Assembly (NCBI RefSeq): GCF_000559025.1
Contig: NZ_JAAN01000022.1
Coordinates: forward strand, 1-62,524
Length of the DNA: 62,524 nucleotides
Direction: 5' to 3'
Source: Luteimonas huabeiensis HB2
Lineage (GTDB): Bacteria; Pseudomonadota; Gammaproteobacteria; Xanthomonadales; Xanthomonadaceae
Below are positions 1 to 7,802 of the stretch, in pieces; within the stretch, counting starts at the first letter, position 1, and every line of letters starts with the position of its first letter. A program made the position numbers and the translations under genes. The notes beneath the pieces are model-generated. The model ran no database searches and was not told the DNA's origin. It saw only the letters and a program-made list of their open reading frames with translations.

Positions 1-126
1 CGCTTGCGGGGGAAGGAAAACAGGGTGCTCCCCGCTTGCGTGGGGAAGGGAAAAACAGGATGGCCCCCGTTTGCGGGAGAAGGGAAAGACAGCGCGGCCT
101 TGCGCGCCCTGGATGTCGACACAGGC
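1..126. repeat. Intergenic palindromic repeat family, locus A (3 units)
   Basis: Three tandem units of about 31-35 bases, each holding a variant of the palindrome CCCCGCTTGCGGGG followed by GAAGGAAAAACAG. The block ends in a border (about 98-126) resembling CGCGCCCTGGATGTCGACACAG, which recurs in inverted orientation at locus B (3048-3090). It lies just past the 3' end of the SDR gene at 140. The left edge is outside the window. No coding capacity is evident. Same family as the blocks at 3048-3165, 7448-7726 and 41399-41577. Confidence 0.7.
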
Positions 127-139
127 TGGGGCCTGGCGC

Positions 140-991
140 CTAGCGGGCCGCGTCCTCCCATTCGCCGTCGACCGATAGCGACAGATCGCGCCAGTCGTCG
201 AGTTCCTCGCGCAGCTGTGCCAGCCGCGCTTCCAGCATCGCCACCGCGTCGCTGCCGGCGCAGAAGCGCTGCGGCGGCTGCGCTGCGGCGGCCAGCGTCA
301 GGATCGCCTCCGCCAGCCGCGCGGGATCGCCGGCCTGCCGGTGGTTGCGTTCGCCGTAGTAGTCGCGCAGCCGCGCCGAAAGCGCGGCGTAGTCGGCGAT
401 CCCGGCCTGCGCGAAGCGCACCGAGCGCGGGTCGAGGAAATCGGTCCGGATGAAACCGGGGCCGACGACGGTCACCTGGATGCCGAGCTCGCGCACTTCG
501 TCGGCGAGCGAGGCCGAGAAGCCCTCCACCGCGAACTTGCTGGCGCAGTAGACGCTGCCCGAAGCGGCACCGACGATGCCGCCGATCGAGGACACGTTGA
601 TCACGTGACCGCGGCGCCGGGCGCGCATCGACGGCAGCACCGCACGGGTGACCTCGAACAGTCCGAACACGTTGGTGTCGAACTGCGCGCGGACCTCGGC
701 CTCGGTCGTTTCCTCGAACAGGCCCAGTTGCCCGTAGCCGGCATTGTTGACCAGCACGTCGATGCCGCCGAAGCGTTCGTGCGCGGTGGCCACGGCGGCG
801 GCGATCTGTTCGCGGTCGGTGACGTCGAGATCGAGCGGCAGCAGCGCCTCGTGGTCGCCCAGCGCCTGCGCGACCGTCGCGCCGCGCCGCGCGGTGGCGG
901 CCACGCGCTGCCCGGCGGCCAGGGCCGCGCGGGCCAGCTCCAGGCCGATGCCGCGGCTGGCGCCGGTAATGAACCAGGTCCGGGTGGTCAT
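140..991 (-). CDS. SDR family NAD(P)-dependent oxidoreductase
   Basis: A 283-residue classical short-chain dehydrogenase/reductase, cytosolic, predicted to oxidise or reduce a small alcohol or ketone with NAD(P)H. The cofactor motif TGASRGIG is at residues 9-16, NNAG at 82-85, and the catalytic Ser134/Ser135, Tyr148 and Lys152 (YCASK) are all present, so the enzyme should be active. The length is somewhat above the usual 250 because of a C-terminal extension (about residues 230-283), as in the subfamily of SDRs that sit beside AraC regulators. It is transcribed divergently from the AraC-type gene at 1129, with 137 bp between the starts, which suggests that the regulator controls it. The substrate cannot be told from sequence. 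Confidence 0.9.
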   Translation of the reverse strand: MTTRTWFITGASRGIGLELARAALAAGQRVAATARRGATVAQALGDHEALLPLDLDVTDREQIAAAVATAHERFGGIDVLVNNAGYGQLGLFEETTEAEVRAQFDTNVFGLFEVTRAVLPSMRARRRGHVINVSSIGGIVGAASGSVYCASKFAVEGFSASLADEVRELGIQVTVVGPGFIRTDFLDPRSVRFAQAGIADYAALSARLRDYYGERNHRQAGDPARLAEAILTLAAAAQPPQRFCAGSDAVAMLEARLAQLREELDDWRDLSLSVDGEWEDAAR

Positions 992-1128
992 GGGATTCCT
1001 CGGTGTTCTTGGGGGGAACCACAGCCTGCCCGCGCGCCGCCCCGGCCACGATCCCGATCCTGCACGAAGCTTGCCCGATCCTGCCGGGCGCGGCGGAATC
1101 GGCCCGCCGCTCTGCTAACGTCGCCGCC

Positions 1129-2034
1129 ATGCCCGCCCCCCTCGCCGTCCCCGCCCTGCCCGCACTGCGCGAGCTGGTCTCGCGGCACGCGGCCGCCGGC
1201 CGCCCGGACACGTGCGTGCCCGGGCTCGGCCTGCACCGCGCCGATGCCCCCACGCAACCGATCGCGGTGGTGTACGAGCCGATGCTGTGCATCGTCGTGC
1301 AGGGCCGCAAGCGGGTCGTCTTCGGCGACACCGTGCGCGACTACGACCCCGCGCACTGCCTGGTGGTCTCGCTCGATCTGCCGGTCGTGGGCGCGGTGCG
1401 CGAAGCCTCGGCGCAGGCGCCGTACCTCGCGGTTTCCATGCGGCTCGATCGCACCGATCTCGCCGCGCTGCTGATGCGGATGCCGCCCGCGCGCGACCGC
1501 GAGACGCCACCGCGCGGGCTGGAGGTCGCGGCGATCGAGGCGCCGCTCGCCGATGCCTGCCTGCGGCTGGCGCGCCTGCTCGACACGCCCGAGGACATCC
1601 CCGTCCTCGCGCCGCTGTTCCGCCGCGAGCTGCTCTACCGCCTGCTGCGCGGGCCGCAAGGCCCGATGCTGCGGCAGATCGCGCGCGGCGAAGGCCGCCT
1701 GGGCCAGGTGCAGCAGGCCATCGCCTGGATCCGCGAGCACTACGACCGCCCGCTGCGCATCGATGCGTTGGCCGCGCACGTGGCCCTGAGCAGCTCATCG
1801 CTGCACCGCCACTTCAAGGCTGCCACCCGGCTCAGCCCGCTGCAGTACCAGAAGCAGGTGCGCCTGCAGGCCGCGCGCGAGCGCCTGATCGCCGAACGGG
1901 GCGACGCCACCACGGTGGCCTATGCCGTGGGCTACGAAAGCGCGTCGCAGTTCAGCCGCGAGTTCAAGCGCCTGTTCGGCCATCCGCCCAGCGAGGCCGC
2001 GCGGCGCTGGCGCGAGGACGGTGCGCCGATCTGA
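1129..2034 (+). CDS. AraC family transcriptional regulator
   Basis: A 301-residue regulator with an N-terminal AraC-type cupin-like domain (about residues 15-170, containing the family phrase EPMLCIVVQGRK) and a C-terminal double helix-turn-helix (about 200-295, with HYDRPLRIDALA and the second HTH around VGYESASQFSREFKRLFG). The ATG at 1129 is chosen because the cupin homology begins directly after it. An upstream in-frame start at 1003 would add 42 low-complexity residues. It is divergent from the SDR gene at 140-991 and probably regulates it and itself from the shared intergenic region. The effector is unknown. Regulators of this N-terminal type often respond to small organic compounds. 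Confidence 0.9.
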   Translation: MPAPLAVPALPALRELVSRHAAAGRPDTCVPGLGLHRADAPTQPIAVVYEPMLCIVVQGRKRVVFGDTVRDYDPAHCLVVSLDLPVVGAVREASAQAPYLAVSMRLDRTDLAALLMRMPPARDRETPPRGLEVAAIEAPLADACLRLARLLDTPEDIPVLAPLFRRELLYRLLRGPQGPMLRQIARGEGRLGQVQQAIAWIREHYDRPLRIDALAAHVALSSSSLHRHFKAATRLSPLQYQKQVRLQAARERLIAERGDATTVAYAVGYESASQFSREFKRLFGHPPSEAARRWREDGAPI

Positions 2035-2176
2035 GCCGCGCGCCCGCGGCCGGTGGCCTGCGCAGCGTTGCGCGTGCGCCTGTCGAAGGACCGGTCCGCA
2101 CACTTCGCGCCGGGGGCGAAAACGCCTTTCCGGCCCGGTTTCCGTACACTGGCCGTCCATCCACCGACGAGTTCCC

Positions 2177-2311
2177 ATGGCCAAGCCCAATTATTCGTTC
2201 GAGAAACGCCAGCGCGAGCTGGCCAAGAAGAAGAAGAAAGACGAGAAGGACGCGAAGAAGCGCGCCGAGCGCGAGGCGGCCAAGGCCGACGCGCCCGCCA
2301 CGCCCGAGTGA
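2177..2311 (+). CDS. Small lysine-rich conserved protein
   Basis: A 44-residue, highly charged protein starting [18 protein letters not shown], with a run of lysines at about residues 16-22 and a Glu/Lys/Ala-rich remainder. Short proteins with this start are common in Proteobacteria and have no known function; the composition suggests nucleic-acid or ribosome contact, which is inference. Its TGA overlaps the GTG start of the next gene (GTGA, 2308-2311), so the two are probably translationally coupled. Confidence 0.8.
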   Translation: MAKPNYSFEKRQRELAKKKKKDEKDAKKRAEREAAKADAPATPE

Positions 2312-2784
2312 ACGCGGCCGGCCCGGACGCGCCGAGGATCTGGGTAGACGCCGATGCCTGCCCGGGCGCGGTCAAGGACATCCTGTTCCGCGCCGCCGAG
2401 CGCGCCCGGGTCGCGGTCGTCCTGGTGGCCAACCAATGGCTGCGCACCCCGCCCTCGCGCTACGTCCGCGCCCTGCAGGTGCAGGGCGGCTACGACGCGG
2501 CCGACGACGCCATCGTCGAGCGGGTCCGCGCGGGAGACCTCGTCGTCACCCAGGACATCCCGCTGGCCGCGCGGGTCCTCGAACGCGGCGCGGATGCGAT
2601 CGATCCGCGCGGCGGCCGCTACAGCACCGACGACATCGCCGAGCGCCTGTCGATGCGCGGCTTCATGGAAGAGCTGCGCGGCGCCGGCGTGCAGACCGGC
2701 GGCCCCGCCGCGCTGCACGCGCGCGACCGCCAGGCCTTCGCCGGCCAGCTCGACCGTTGGCTCGCCGCCTGCCGGCGGCATTGA
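2308..2784 (+). CDS. yaiI: YaiI/YqxD family protein (DUF188)
   Basis: A 158-residue protein of the UPF0178/DUF188 family. The family signature [13 protein letters not shown] is near the N-terminus (about residues 11-23), followed by the second conserved block VVTQDIPLA (about 81-89) and the [14 protein letters not shown] region. The conserved aspartates resemble a PIN-like nuclease fold, but no activity is established for the family. The start is GTG at 2308, overlapping the stop of the preceding small gene. No ATG lies close to the conserved N-terminal block. Confidence 0.92.
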   Translation: MNAAGPDAPRIWVDADACPGAVKDILFRAAERARVAVVLVANQWLRTPPSRYVRALQVQGGYDAADDAIVERVRAGDLVVTQDIPLAARVLERGADAIDPRGGRYSTDDIAERLSMRGFMEELRGAGVQTGGPAALHARDRQAFAGQLDRWLAACRRH

Positions 2785-2799
2785 GCCCGGACTGTCGCG

Positions 2800-3047
2800 C
2801 GGCGCAGCGCCCAAGCATCGAGGCCAGTTGTCCGTGGCGATCGATGACGACCAGCTTGCCCTGCTCGACCGCGCGCTGGACGATCCCGGCCAATGCCTGC
2901 GGCGAGGCGTCCGATCCCCGATGCCGATCGAGTTGTTGTAGAGGTCCATCGCCTCGCGGTCGGCCCGTTGCCCGGCACGCCCTCGTGCGCGGTGGTGAAG
3001 GCGCGCGCCCAGTCCGGCCCGTATTCCTGCGCGAGCCGCGCGCTCTA
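2800..3047 (-). pseudogene. Decayed C-terminal fragment of a DUF6973-like protein
   Basis: Reading the minus strand in three successive frames restores one coherent protein tail: QEYGPDWARAFTTAHEG (about 3030-2975), then after a shift ADREAMDLYNNSIGI (about 2968-2920), then after a second shift ASPQALAGIVQRAVEQGKL and VVIDRHGQLA (about 2910-2815). The DxxHE..., REAMDLYNN and G pattern is that of the DUF6973 tail found on secreted or toxin-like proteins of this family of bacteria. No frame is open throughout and there is no start. The upstream edge meets repeat locus B at about 3048, so the gene was cut by that element or by a deletion. The family assignment is from memory. Confidence 0.5.
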
Positions 3048-3165
3048 GGCTGTATCGACATTCAGCGCGCGAAAGGCCCTCTCTTGGAGGCACGCTATCT
3101 TTGCCTGCCCCCGCAAGCGGGGAGCATCTTGTTTTTCCCTTCCCTGGGGGCACGCCGCAGGCGTT
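3048..3165. repeat. Intergenic palindromic repeat family, locus B
   Basis: Inverted relative to locus A. The border about 3048-3075 reads GGCTGTATCGACATTCAGCGCGCG, the reverse complement of the locus A border with a few changes. It is followed by the palindrome CCCCGCAAGCGGGG (about 3112-3125), GAGCATCTTG and a TTTTTCCCTTCCC tail. It separates the decayed DUF6973-like gene from a truncated small secreted protein gene whose C-terminus it now encodes. Confidence 0.65.
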
Positions 3166-3262
3166 GCCGTGTTCTTCGAGCCGAAAGGTCTTCCACGGCC
3201 GCGAGCGCGAGGCCCGGGAGCGCCAGCAGCGCCGCCACGGCGACGATCATGGGCGGCTCCAT
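3095..3262 (-). CDS. Small secreted or membrane protein, truncated into a repeat
   Basis: An open frame of 55 codons with a good ribosome-binding site (GGAGG, 3269-3273, 6 nt before the ATG). Residues 1-23 (MEPPMIVAVAALLALPGLAL...) form a signal peptide or single membrane helix. After about residue 33 the reading frame runs into repeat locus B, so the C-terminal half (basic, ending in PACGG) is repeat-derived. It is best read as the 5' remnant of a small exported-protein gene that lost its 3' end when the repeat was inserted. Expression is possible but a function is not inferable. Confidence 0.35.
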   Translation of the reverse strand: MEPPMIVAVAALLALPGLALAAVEDLSARRTRQRLRRAPREGKNKMLPACGGRQR

Positions 3263-3283
3263 GCTGCGCCTCCGACGGGACGC

Positions 3284-3314
3284 CACGCACGCGCACGCGC
3301 ACGCGCACGCGCGC
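3284..3314. repeat. Simple hexanucleotide repeat (CGCACG)n
   Basis: About five copies of CGCACG in a row with slight edge degeneracy, between the small truncated gene and the amidohydrolase gene. No coding role is seen. Such tracts can vary in length by slippage. Confidence 0.7.
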
Positions 3315-3410
3315 ATTCGAACACGCGCGGCGACGCGACGGCGCGCAACCCGCTCAGTACGCGACGCCATGCGCGAATGCGCAGGGCCCCGCGACCCGCC
3401 GTGCGCGCCG

Positions 3411-4280
3411 TCAGCGGGCGCCGGCGGCCGGCCGGAGCCCGTCGCCGAACAGGCGCAGCGCGTTGCCGCTGCGGATCTTCGCCTTCTCCTCGTCGGACAG
3501 GTCCAGCCGTTCCAGCGCATCCACCGTGGACCCGAGCGCGAACTGCGGGTAATCCGATCCCAGCAGGACATGCTCGATGCCCACGTTGCGCAGCGTCCAC
3601 ACGAACTCCGCCTCGATCGGCGAATCGGCCAGCAGCACCACCATCGCCGAGATGTCGAAGTGGATGTTCTCCATGAACAGGTCGTCGGCGGTGCGCGCGG
3701 CGGCGAGCATGTTCCAGAAGCGGAAGTTCATGCCGCCCATATGGGCGAACAGGAACTGCGTCCTCGGCGCCTGCAGCGCCAGGTTGAACAGGCGCTCGCT
3801 GTCGCCGGGCAGGATGTTGGCGTTGTCGAGCAGCACGGTCACGCCCAGCTCGCCCGCGCGCCGCACCAGCGCCAGCACCCGCGGATCGTCGGCGTCGAAG
3901 CGCTGCGTGTGCGGATGCAGCTTCAGCATCCGCACGCCCTGCTCCGCCACCCGCGCCAGCTCGTCCAGCGCGGGCTGTCCGTCGTAGGGATGCACGGTGG
4001 CGATGGGCAGCAGACCGGGGTTGGCGGCCGCCAGCGCGATCAGCGCGTCGTTGCGCCGGGCGATGTCGGCCGGGTCGCCCGCCGGCGCCTGCTGCGGGCC
4101 GCCGAACCACATCGCCCCGTAGCCCGCGAGTTCCACGCCCGCAGCGGCCACGTCCGCCGCGTACTCGCCGACCGAGGCCTGGCCGTCGCGCAGGTGCACG
4201 TGCACGTCGAAGACCGGCTCGCCGGCGGCGGCGATGCCGCCCCAGAACGCCATCGAGATCGCCAACGCCCGGATCGCCAT
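3411..4280 (-). CDS. Exported amidohydrolase family protein (TIM-barrel)
   Basis: A 289-residue metal-dependent hydrolase of the amidohydrolase-2 type. Residues 1-19 look like a signal peptide (MAIRALAISMAFWGGIAAAG). The metal site motif DVHVHL follows at 25-30 (His27 and His29), with further conserved blocks KLHPHTQ, FAHMGGMNF and LLGSDYPQ placed as the second His, third His and catalytic Asp of the barrel. The start at 4280 is chosen because it gives the signal peptide directly before the HxH motif. Periplasmic location is inferred. It is divergent from the phosphodiesterase gene at 4624. The substrate is unknown; the family includes decarboxylases and lactonases. Confidence 0.85.
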   Translation of the reverse strand: MAIRALAISMAFWGGIAAAGEPVFDVHVHLRDGQASVGEYAADVAAAGVELAGYGAMWFGGPQQAPAGDPADIARRNDALIALAAANPGLLPIATVHPYDGQPALDELARVAEQGVRMLKLHPHTQRFDADDPRVLALVRRAGELGVTVLLDNANILPGDSERLFNLALQAPRTQFLFAHMGGMNFRFWNMLAAARTADDLFMENIHFDISAMVVLLADSPIEAEFVWTLRNVGIEHVLLGSDYPQFALGSTVDALERLDLSDEEKAKIRSGNALRLFGDGLRPAAGAR

Positions 4281-4623
4281 GCCTGTGCCGCCTGCGGAAG
4301 GGAGCCGGAGTGTAGCAACGCGCCGGCCGTGGCGACGGCGCCTCAGGGCCCCTCCGCCGTGCCCCACGGGGCAGGCCGATCGGCAGCCGCCGGCACGTAC
4401 CGCCGCCAACGGCCCCGGTGCGGCGCCCGCATGTTCGTTCCGGCACGACACCGCGCCGACCATGCCGGCCGCCCCGGGCTTGGCGCTTCCCTGCGCCGTC
4501 GCGCGGCCGGGGTGGCGCCGCAGGCCGGCAGCGCGCCGCTGCGGCGCCGCGGCCGCGCTTGCGGTGACGGCCGCGATCCGCCTCGGCGACAATGCGCGCC
4601 CGCCCACCAATCCAGGACTCCCG
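4281..4623. other. Divergent intergenic region, 343 bp
   Basis: Lies between the starts of the amidohydrolase and the phosphodiesterase genes. I see no RNA gene, repeat or convincing small gene. It should hold promoters for both neighbours, but no clear -35/-10 pair stands out. Confidence 0.5.
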
Positions 4624-5886
4624 ATGCTGCGCCTGGCCCTGTTCCTGTCGAGCTGCGCGCTCCTGTTGTGTGCCTGCGCCACGCCGCCACGCGAGGCCGC
4701 GGACGCGACCGTGGCGCGCATGCCCGCGCATGCCGATGCCCCGCTGATCCTGGTCTCCATCGACGGCTTCCGCAACGACTATCTCGACCGCGGCCGGACC
4801 CCCACCCTGCGGGCGCTCGCCGACGACGGCGTGCGCGCCGAGTCCATGCGGCCCTCGTATCCCTCGATCACCTTCCCGAACCACTACACCCTGGTCACCG
4901 GCCTGCGCCCGGACCGCCACGGCGCGATCGCCAACTTCATGACCGATCCCGAGATCCCCGGGGTGCGCTTCAGCATGTTCGATCGCGACACCGTCGCAGA
5001 CGCGCGCTGGTGGAACGGCGGCAAGCCCCTGTGGACCGGCGTGCGCGAGCACGGCGGGCGCGCCGCCACGATGTTCTGGGTCGGCTCGGAGGCGCCGGTG
5101 CACGGCGCGCGGCCCGAGTACTGGCGGCCGTTCGACATCGCCGTGGATTCCGCCGCGCGCGTCGATCAGGTGCTGGAATGGCTGGCGCTGCCGCCCGAGC
5201 GGCGCCCGCACTTCGTCACCCTGTACTTCGATGTCGTCGATACCCAGGGCCACCTGCACGGCCCCGACTCGCCCCAGCTCGACGCCGCCCTGGCCGAGGT
5301 GGACGCCGCCCTGGCCCGGCTGATGGCGGGCCTGCGCACGCTGAACCTCGACGAGCGCGCCAACCTCATCGTGGTCTCCGACCACGGCATGGCCGCCACC
5401 GGGCCCGAGCGCGAGATCTATCTCGACGACTTCGTGGACACCGAAGGCCTGGACTTCCTGTGGACCGGCGCCTTCGCCGCCTTCGATGTCCGCCCCGGCG
5501 GAGAGGACGCCGCGCGCGCCCTGCTCGGCCGGCACCCGCGCTTCGAGTGCATGACCCGCGAGCGCATCCCGGCCGAGTATCGCTACGGCACCCATCGCCG
5601 CGTGCCGGCCTACTTCTGCCGAGCCGAGCACGGCTGGCAGGTGACCACCCGCGACGCGATGCAGCGCAAGGGGCACCGGCTCAGGGGCGAGCACGGCTAC
5701 GACCACCGCCACCCCGACATGCAGTCGCCCTTCGTCGCCCACGGCCCCGCCTTCCGCCGCGGCCTCGTCATCCCCGCCATCGACAACGTCGACGTGTACC
5801 CGCTGGCCGCGCATCTGCTGGGCATCGCCCCGGCCGAGCACGACGGCGACCTCGCCCGCACGCGGGCCGCGCTGGCGGCGCCCTGA
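4624..5886 (+). CDS. Nucleotide pyrophosphatase/phosphodiesterase-like lipoprotein (alkaline phosphatase superfamily)
   Basis: A 420-residue protein of the type I phosphodiesterase/nucleotide pyrophosphatase (NPP) family, which hydrolyses phosphodiester or pyrophosphate bonds with two zinc ions. Residues 1-18 form a signal with cysteines at 16 and 18 in a lipobox-like setting, suggesting an envelope lipoprotein. Asp47 (SIDGF) is a metal ligand, Thr83 in PSITFPNHYTLVTG is the nucleophile position, and DTQGHLHG and SDHGM supply the remaining metal ligands. The length and motif order match bacterial NPPs. Substrate specificity is not predictable. The ATG at 4624 is the only start giving the signal sequence. 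Confidence 0.9.
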   Translation: MLRLALFLSSCALLLCACATPPREAADATVARMPAHADAPLILVSIDGFRNDYLDRGRTPTLRALADDGVRAESMRPSYPSITFPNHYTLVTGLRPDRHGAIANFMTDPEIPGVRFSMFDRDTVADARWWNGGKPLWTGVREHGGRAATMFWVGSEAPVHGARPEYWRPFDIAVDSAARVDQVLEWLALPPERRPHFVTLYFDVVDTQGHLHGPDSPQLDAALAEVDAALARLMAGLRTLNLDERANLIVVSDHGMAATGPEREIYLDDFVDTEGLDFLWTGAFAAFDVRPGGEDAARALLGRHPRFECMTRERIPAEYRYGTHRRVPAYFCRAEHGWQVTTRDAMQRKGHRLRGEHGYDHRHPDMQSPFVAHGPAFRRGLVIPAIDNVDVYPLAAHLLGIAPAEHDGDLARTRAALAAP

Positions 5887-6052
5887 ACCAGCGCCCGCGG
5901 CCAGGCGCGCGATGCCGGCGGGCGGGCCGCCCCGCTCGACGCGGCGAGGGAGTCCGATCCGCACCGCGGATGGCGGCGCGCGGCGATGTCGCGCGAGCGC
6001 ACCCGCCTTCGAAAATGTGACGGTCAGACCGGCGCGACAGCGCCCGCTCGCA

Positions 6053-6427
6053 TCAGCAAGCGCGGCCTTCCAGCATCGCCCGCAATCGCGCGCGGCGGCG
6101 CTCGAGGTCGGCGATCTGCCGGTCCAGCGAGGCCAGCCGCCTGCGCTGCACCTCGGCGGTCTGCGGGCACGAGGCCGCGCCCTCGATCATGCGCATGCAG
6201 TCCGGGAAGCCGCGGATCTCCGCGAGGCTGAAGCCGGCCGCGATCAGCCGCCGGATCTGCCGCACCTGCGCGACCGCCTCGGCGGGGAAGACGCGATAGC
6301 CGTTCGCCGCGCGCGCGGAGGCGAGCAGCCCGTGCGCATCGTAGTGGCGGATGGCGCGCACACTGGCTCCCGTCTCGCGGGCGAGCGCGCCGATCGGCAT
6401 CGGGTCCGCAGGCACGGCCTTCTTCAT
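6053..6427 (-). CDS. MerR family transcriptional regulator
   Basis: A 124-residue regulator. The winged HTH is at about residues 10-75 (IGALARETGASVRAIRHYD and the wing NGYRVFP), followed by a dimerisation helix (about 85-120) rich in Arg and Leu. Cys81 and Cys91 flank the start of the long helix (PDCMRM and ASCPQT), and the last residue is Cys, but the classical metal-binding loop of CueR or ZntR is not evident, so it may sense an organic or redox signal. It is divergent from the hydrolase gene at 6515, and a MerR-type promoter with an over-long spacer lies between them (6455-6486). Confidence 0.9.
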   Translation of the reverse strand: MKKAVPADPMPIGALARETGASVRAIRHYDAHGLLASARAANGYRVFPAEAVAQVRQIRRLIAAGFSLAEIRGFPDCMRMIEGAASCPQTAEVQRRRLASLDRQIADLERRRARLRAMLEGRAC

Positions 6428-6454
6428 GCCGGCAGCGTAGCACTGCCCGGGCGC

Positions 6455-6486
6455 TTGACCCTGACATTGGCGTGAGGTTCGAGACT
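6455..6486 (+). promoter_or_regulatory. MerR-type promoter and operator for the hydrolase gene
   Basis: A -35 hexamer TTGACC (6455-6460) and a -10-like GAGACT (6481-6486) are separated by 20 bp, longer than the normal 17. The spacer carries an imperfect inverted repeat (6458-6479, ACCCTGAC-N6-GTGAGGTT). An over-long spacer filled by a dyad is the hallmark of promoters activated by MerR proteins, which untwist the DNA. It points toward the alpha/beta hydrolase at 6515 and sits 28 bp from the divergent merR-like gene. Confidence 0.75.
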
Positions 6487-6514
6487 GCGCGCCTCATCCG
6501 CCCGAGGTTCGCCG

Positions 6515-7441
6515 ATGCGTACCGTTCCCGCCCTGTCCCGCCTGTTTCCGCTGCTCGTCTCCGCCACCCTGCTGCTCGCCTCCGCGACCGCGTTCGCCGA
6601 CGTCAGGCACTACACCGCCACCGCCGCCGACGGCGTCGTGCTCGCCGTGCAGGAGTCCGGCGATCCCGCCGGCCGCCCGCTGGTCTTCGTCCACGGACTG
6701 CTCGGCAGCCACCTGAGCTGGGACGCGCAACTGAGCGACCCCGCGCTGCAGCGCTACCGCCTGATCGCCTACGACCTGCGCGGCCACGGCCAGTCCGGCC
6801 AGCCGCAAGACCCGGCCGCCTACACCGACGGCCGCCGCTGGGCGGACGACCTCGCCGCGGTCCTCGTCGCCGCGGATGCCCGCGGCGCGGTGCTGGTGGG
6901 CTGGTCGCTCGGCGCCGCGGCGATCACCCAATACCTCGCGACGCACGGCGACGAGTGGATCGACGGCGCCGTGTACGTGGGCGGCGTGATCGAGCTCGAC
7001 CCGGACCAGATCGCCCCGCATCCTGACCTCTACCGCGATCTCGCCTCGACCGACCTGAAGACGCACCTCGACGCCGAGCGCGCCTTTCTCGCCCTGTGCT
7101 TCCGCACGCCGCCCGGCTCCGTCGTATTCCAGCGCCTGCTCGCCAACGCCGCGCTCGCCTCCGCGACGATGCAGCGCGCGGTGCACGGCATGTCGGTCGA
7201 TGCGCCGGCCGGCCTGGGCGCGATGCGCAAGCCCCTGCTGCTCATCTATGGCGCGCAGGACGCCCTGGTGCGCGCGGAGCCGGCCATCGCCCGCGCGCGG
7301 GCGCTGAACCCGCGCGCCAGCAGCCTCGTGTACCCGGACTCGGGCCATGCCCCGTTCCTGGAGGAGACCGACCGCTTCGATCGCGACCTGGCCGCGTTCG
7401 TCGATGCGCTCGATCCCGCCCCAGCCAATGACGCCGAGTGA
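6515..7441 (+). CDS. Exported alpha/beta hydrolase
   Basis: A 308-residue alpha/beta-hydrolase-fold enzyme. Residues 1-28 are a signal peptide (ending TAFADV), so it is probably periplasmic. The oxyanion motif VHGLLG is at about 59-64, the nucleophile is Ser131 in GWSLG, the acid is the Asp of GAQDALV and the base the His of DSGHAPF near the C-terminus, so the triad is complete. It is most like esterases, haloperoxidase-like hydrolases and epoxide-hydrolase relatives. The substrate is unknown. Expression is probably controlled by the divergent MerR protein through the promoter at 6455-6486. Confidence 0.88.
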   Translation: MRTVPALSRLFPLLVSATLLLASATAFADVRHYTATAADGVVLAVQESGDPAGRPLVFVHGLLGSHLSWDAQLSDPALQRYRLIAYDLRGHGQSGQPQDPAAYTDGRRWADDLAAVLVAADARGAVLVGWSLGAAAITQYLATHGDEWIDGAVYVGGVIELDPDQIAPHPDLYRDLASTDLKTHLDAERAFLALCFRTPPGSVVFQRLLANAALASATMQRAVHGMSVDAPAGLGAMRKPLLLIYGAQDALVRAEPAIARARALNPRASSLVYPDSGHAPFLEETDRFDRDLAAFVDALDPAPANDAE

Positions 7442-7447
7442 ATCGGC

Positions 7448-7726
7448 ATTCGATCTGCAGCGCCGATGCAGTCCCTTCTTCCGCGAGCGGGGGCCATGTC
7501 GTTCCTTCTCCCGCAAGCGGGCGCATGTCGTTCCTTCTCCCGCGAGCGGGCTCATGTCGTTCCTTCGGATGAGGGCCGCTTTGCACGCCTGCGGCATGCC
7601 CCCATCCGCCTTCGGCACCTTCCCCCGCTCGCGGGGGAAGGCAAGAACAAGATGCTCCCCGCTTGCGGGGGAAGGAAAAAACCGAGTGCTCCCCGCTTGC
7701 GGGGAAGGGAAAAACAGCATCATCGT
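7448..7726. repeat. Intergenic palindromic repeat family, locus C (about 7 units)
   Basis: The largest block of the family and most of the 361-bp gap before ligD. From the left: a border ATTCGATCTGCAGCGCCGA (7448-7466), about three units of the form ATGTCGTTCCTTCTCCCGCA with AGCGGG, a unique stretch (about 7561-7600), a 30-bp block CCCCCATCCGCCTTCGGCAC plus CTTCCCCCGC shared with locus D, then three units in the opposite sense carrying CCCCGCTTGCGGGG and GAAGGAAAAA. The halves thus face each other. Units are near-identical to one another and no unique spacers separate them. Confidence 0.75.
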
Positions 7727-7802
7727 CCGTCCCGCTGCCGGCACCGCACGGCGAGCCGCAACGGATGGCGGTCGCGGCCGCCCGCGCAGGTCCGCTCTCG
7801 GG

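Noticed and set aside
1212..6020. A 1602-codon plus-strand open frame
   Set aside because: It is Arg/Ala/Pro-rich and covers several genes on both strands with clear motifs; it is a by-product of high GC content.
7448..7726. Tandem short repeats looked at first like a CRISPR array
   Set aside because: Units are adjacent or separated by the same short tail, there are no unique spacers of constant length, orientation flips in the middle, and no cas genes are nearby.
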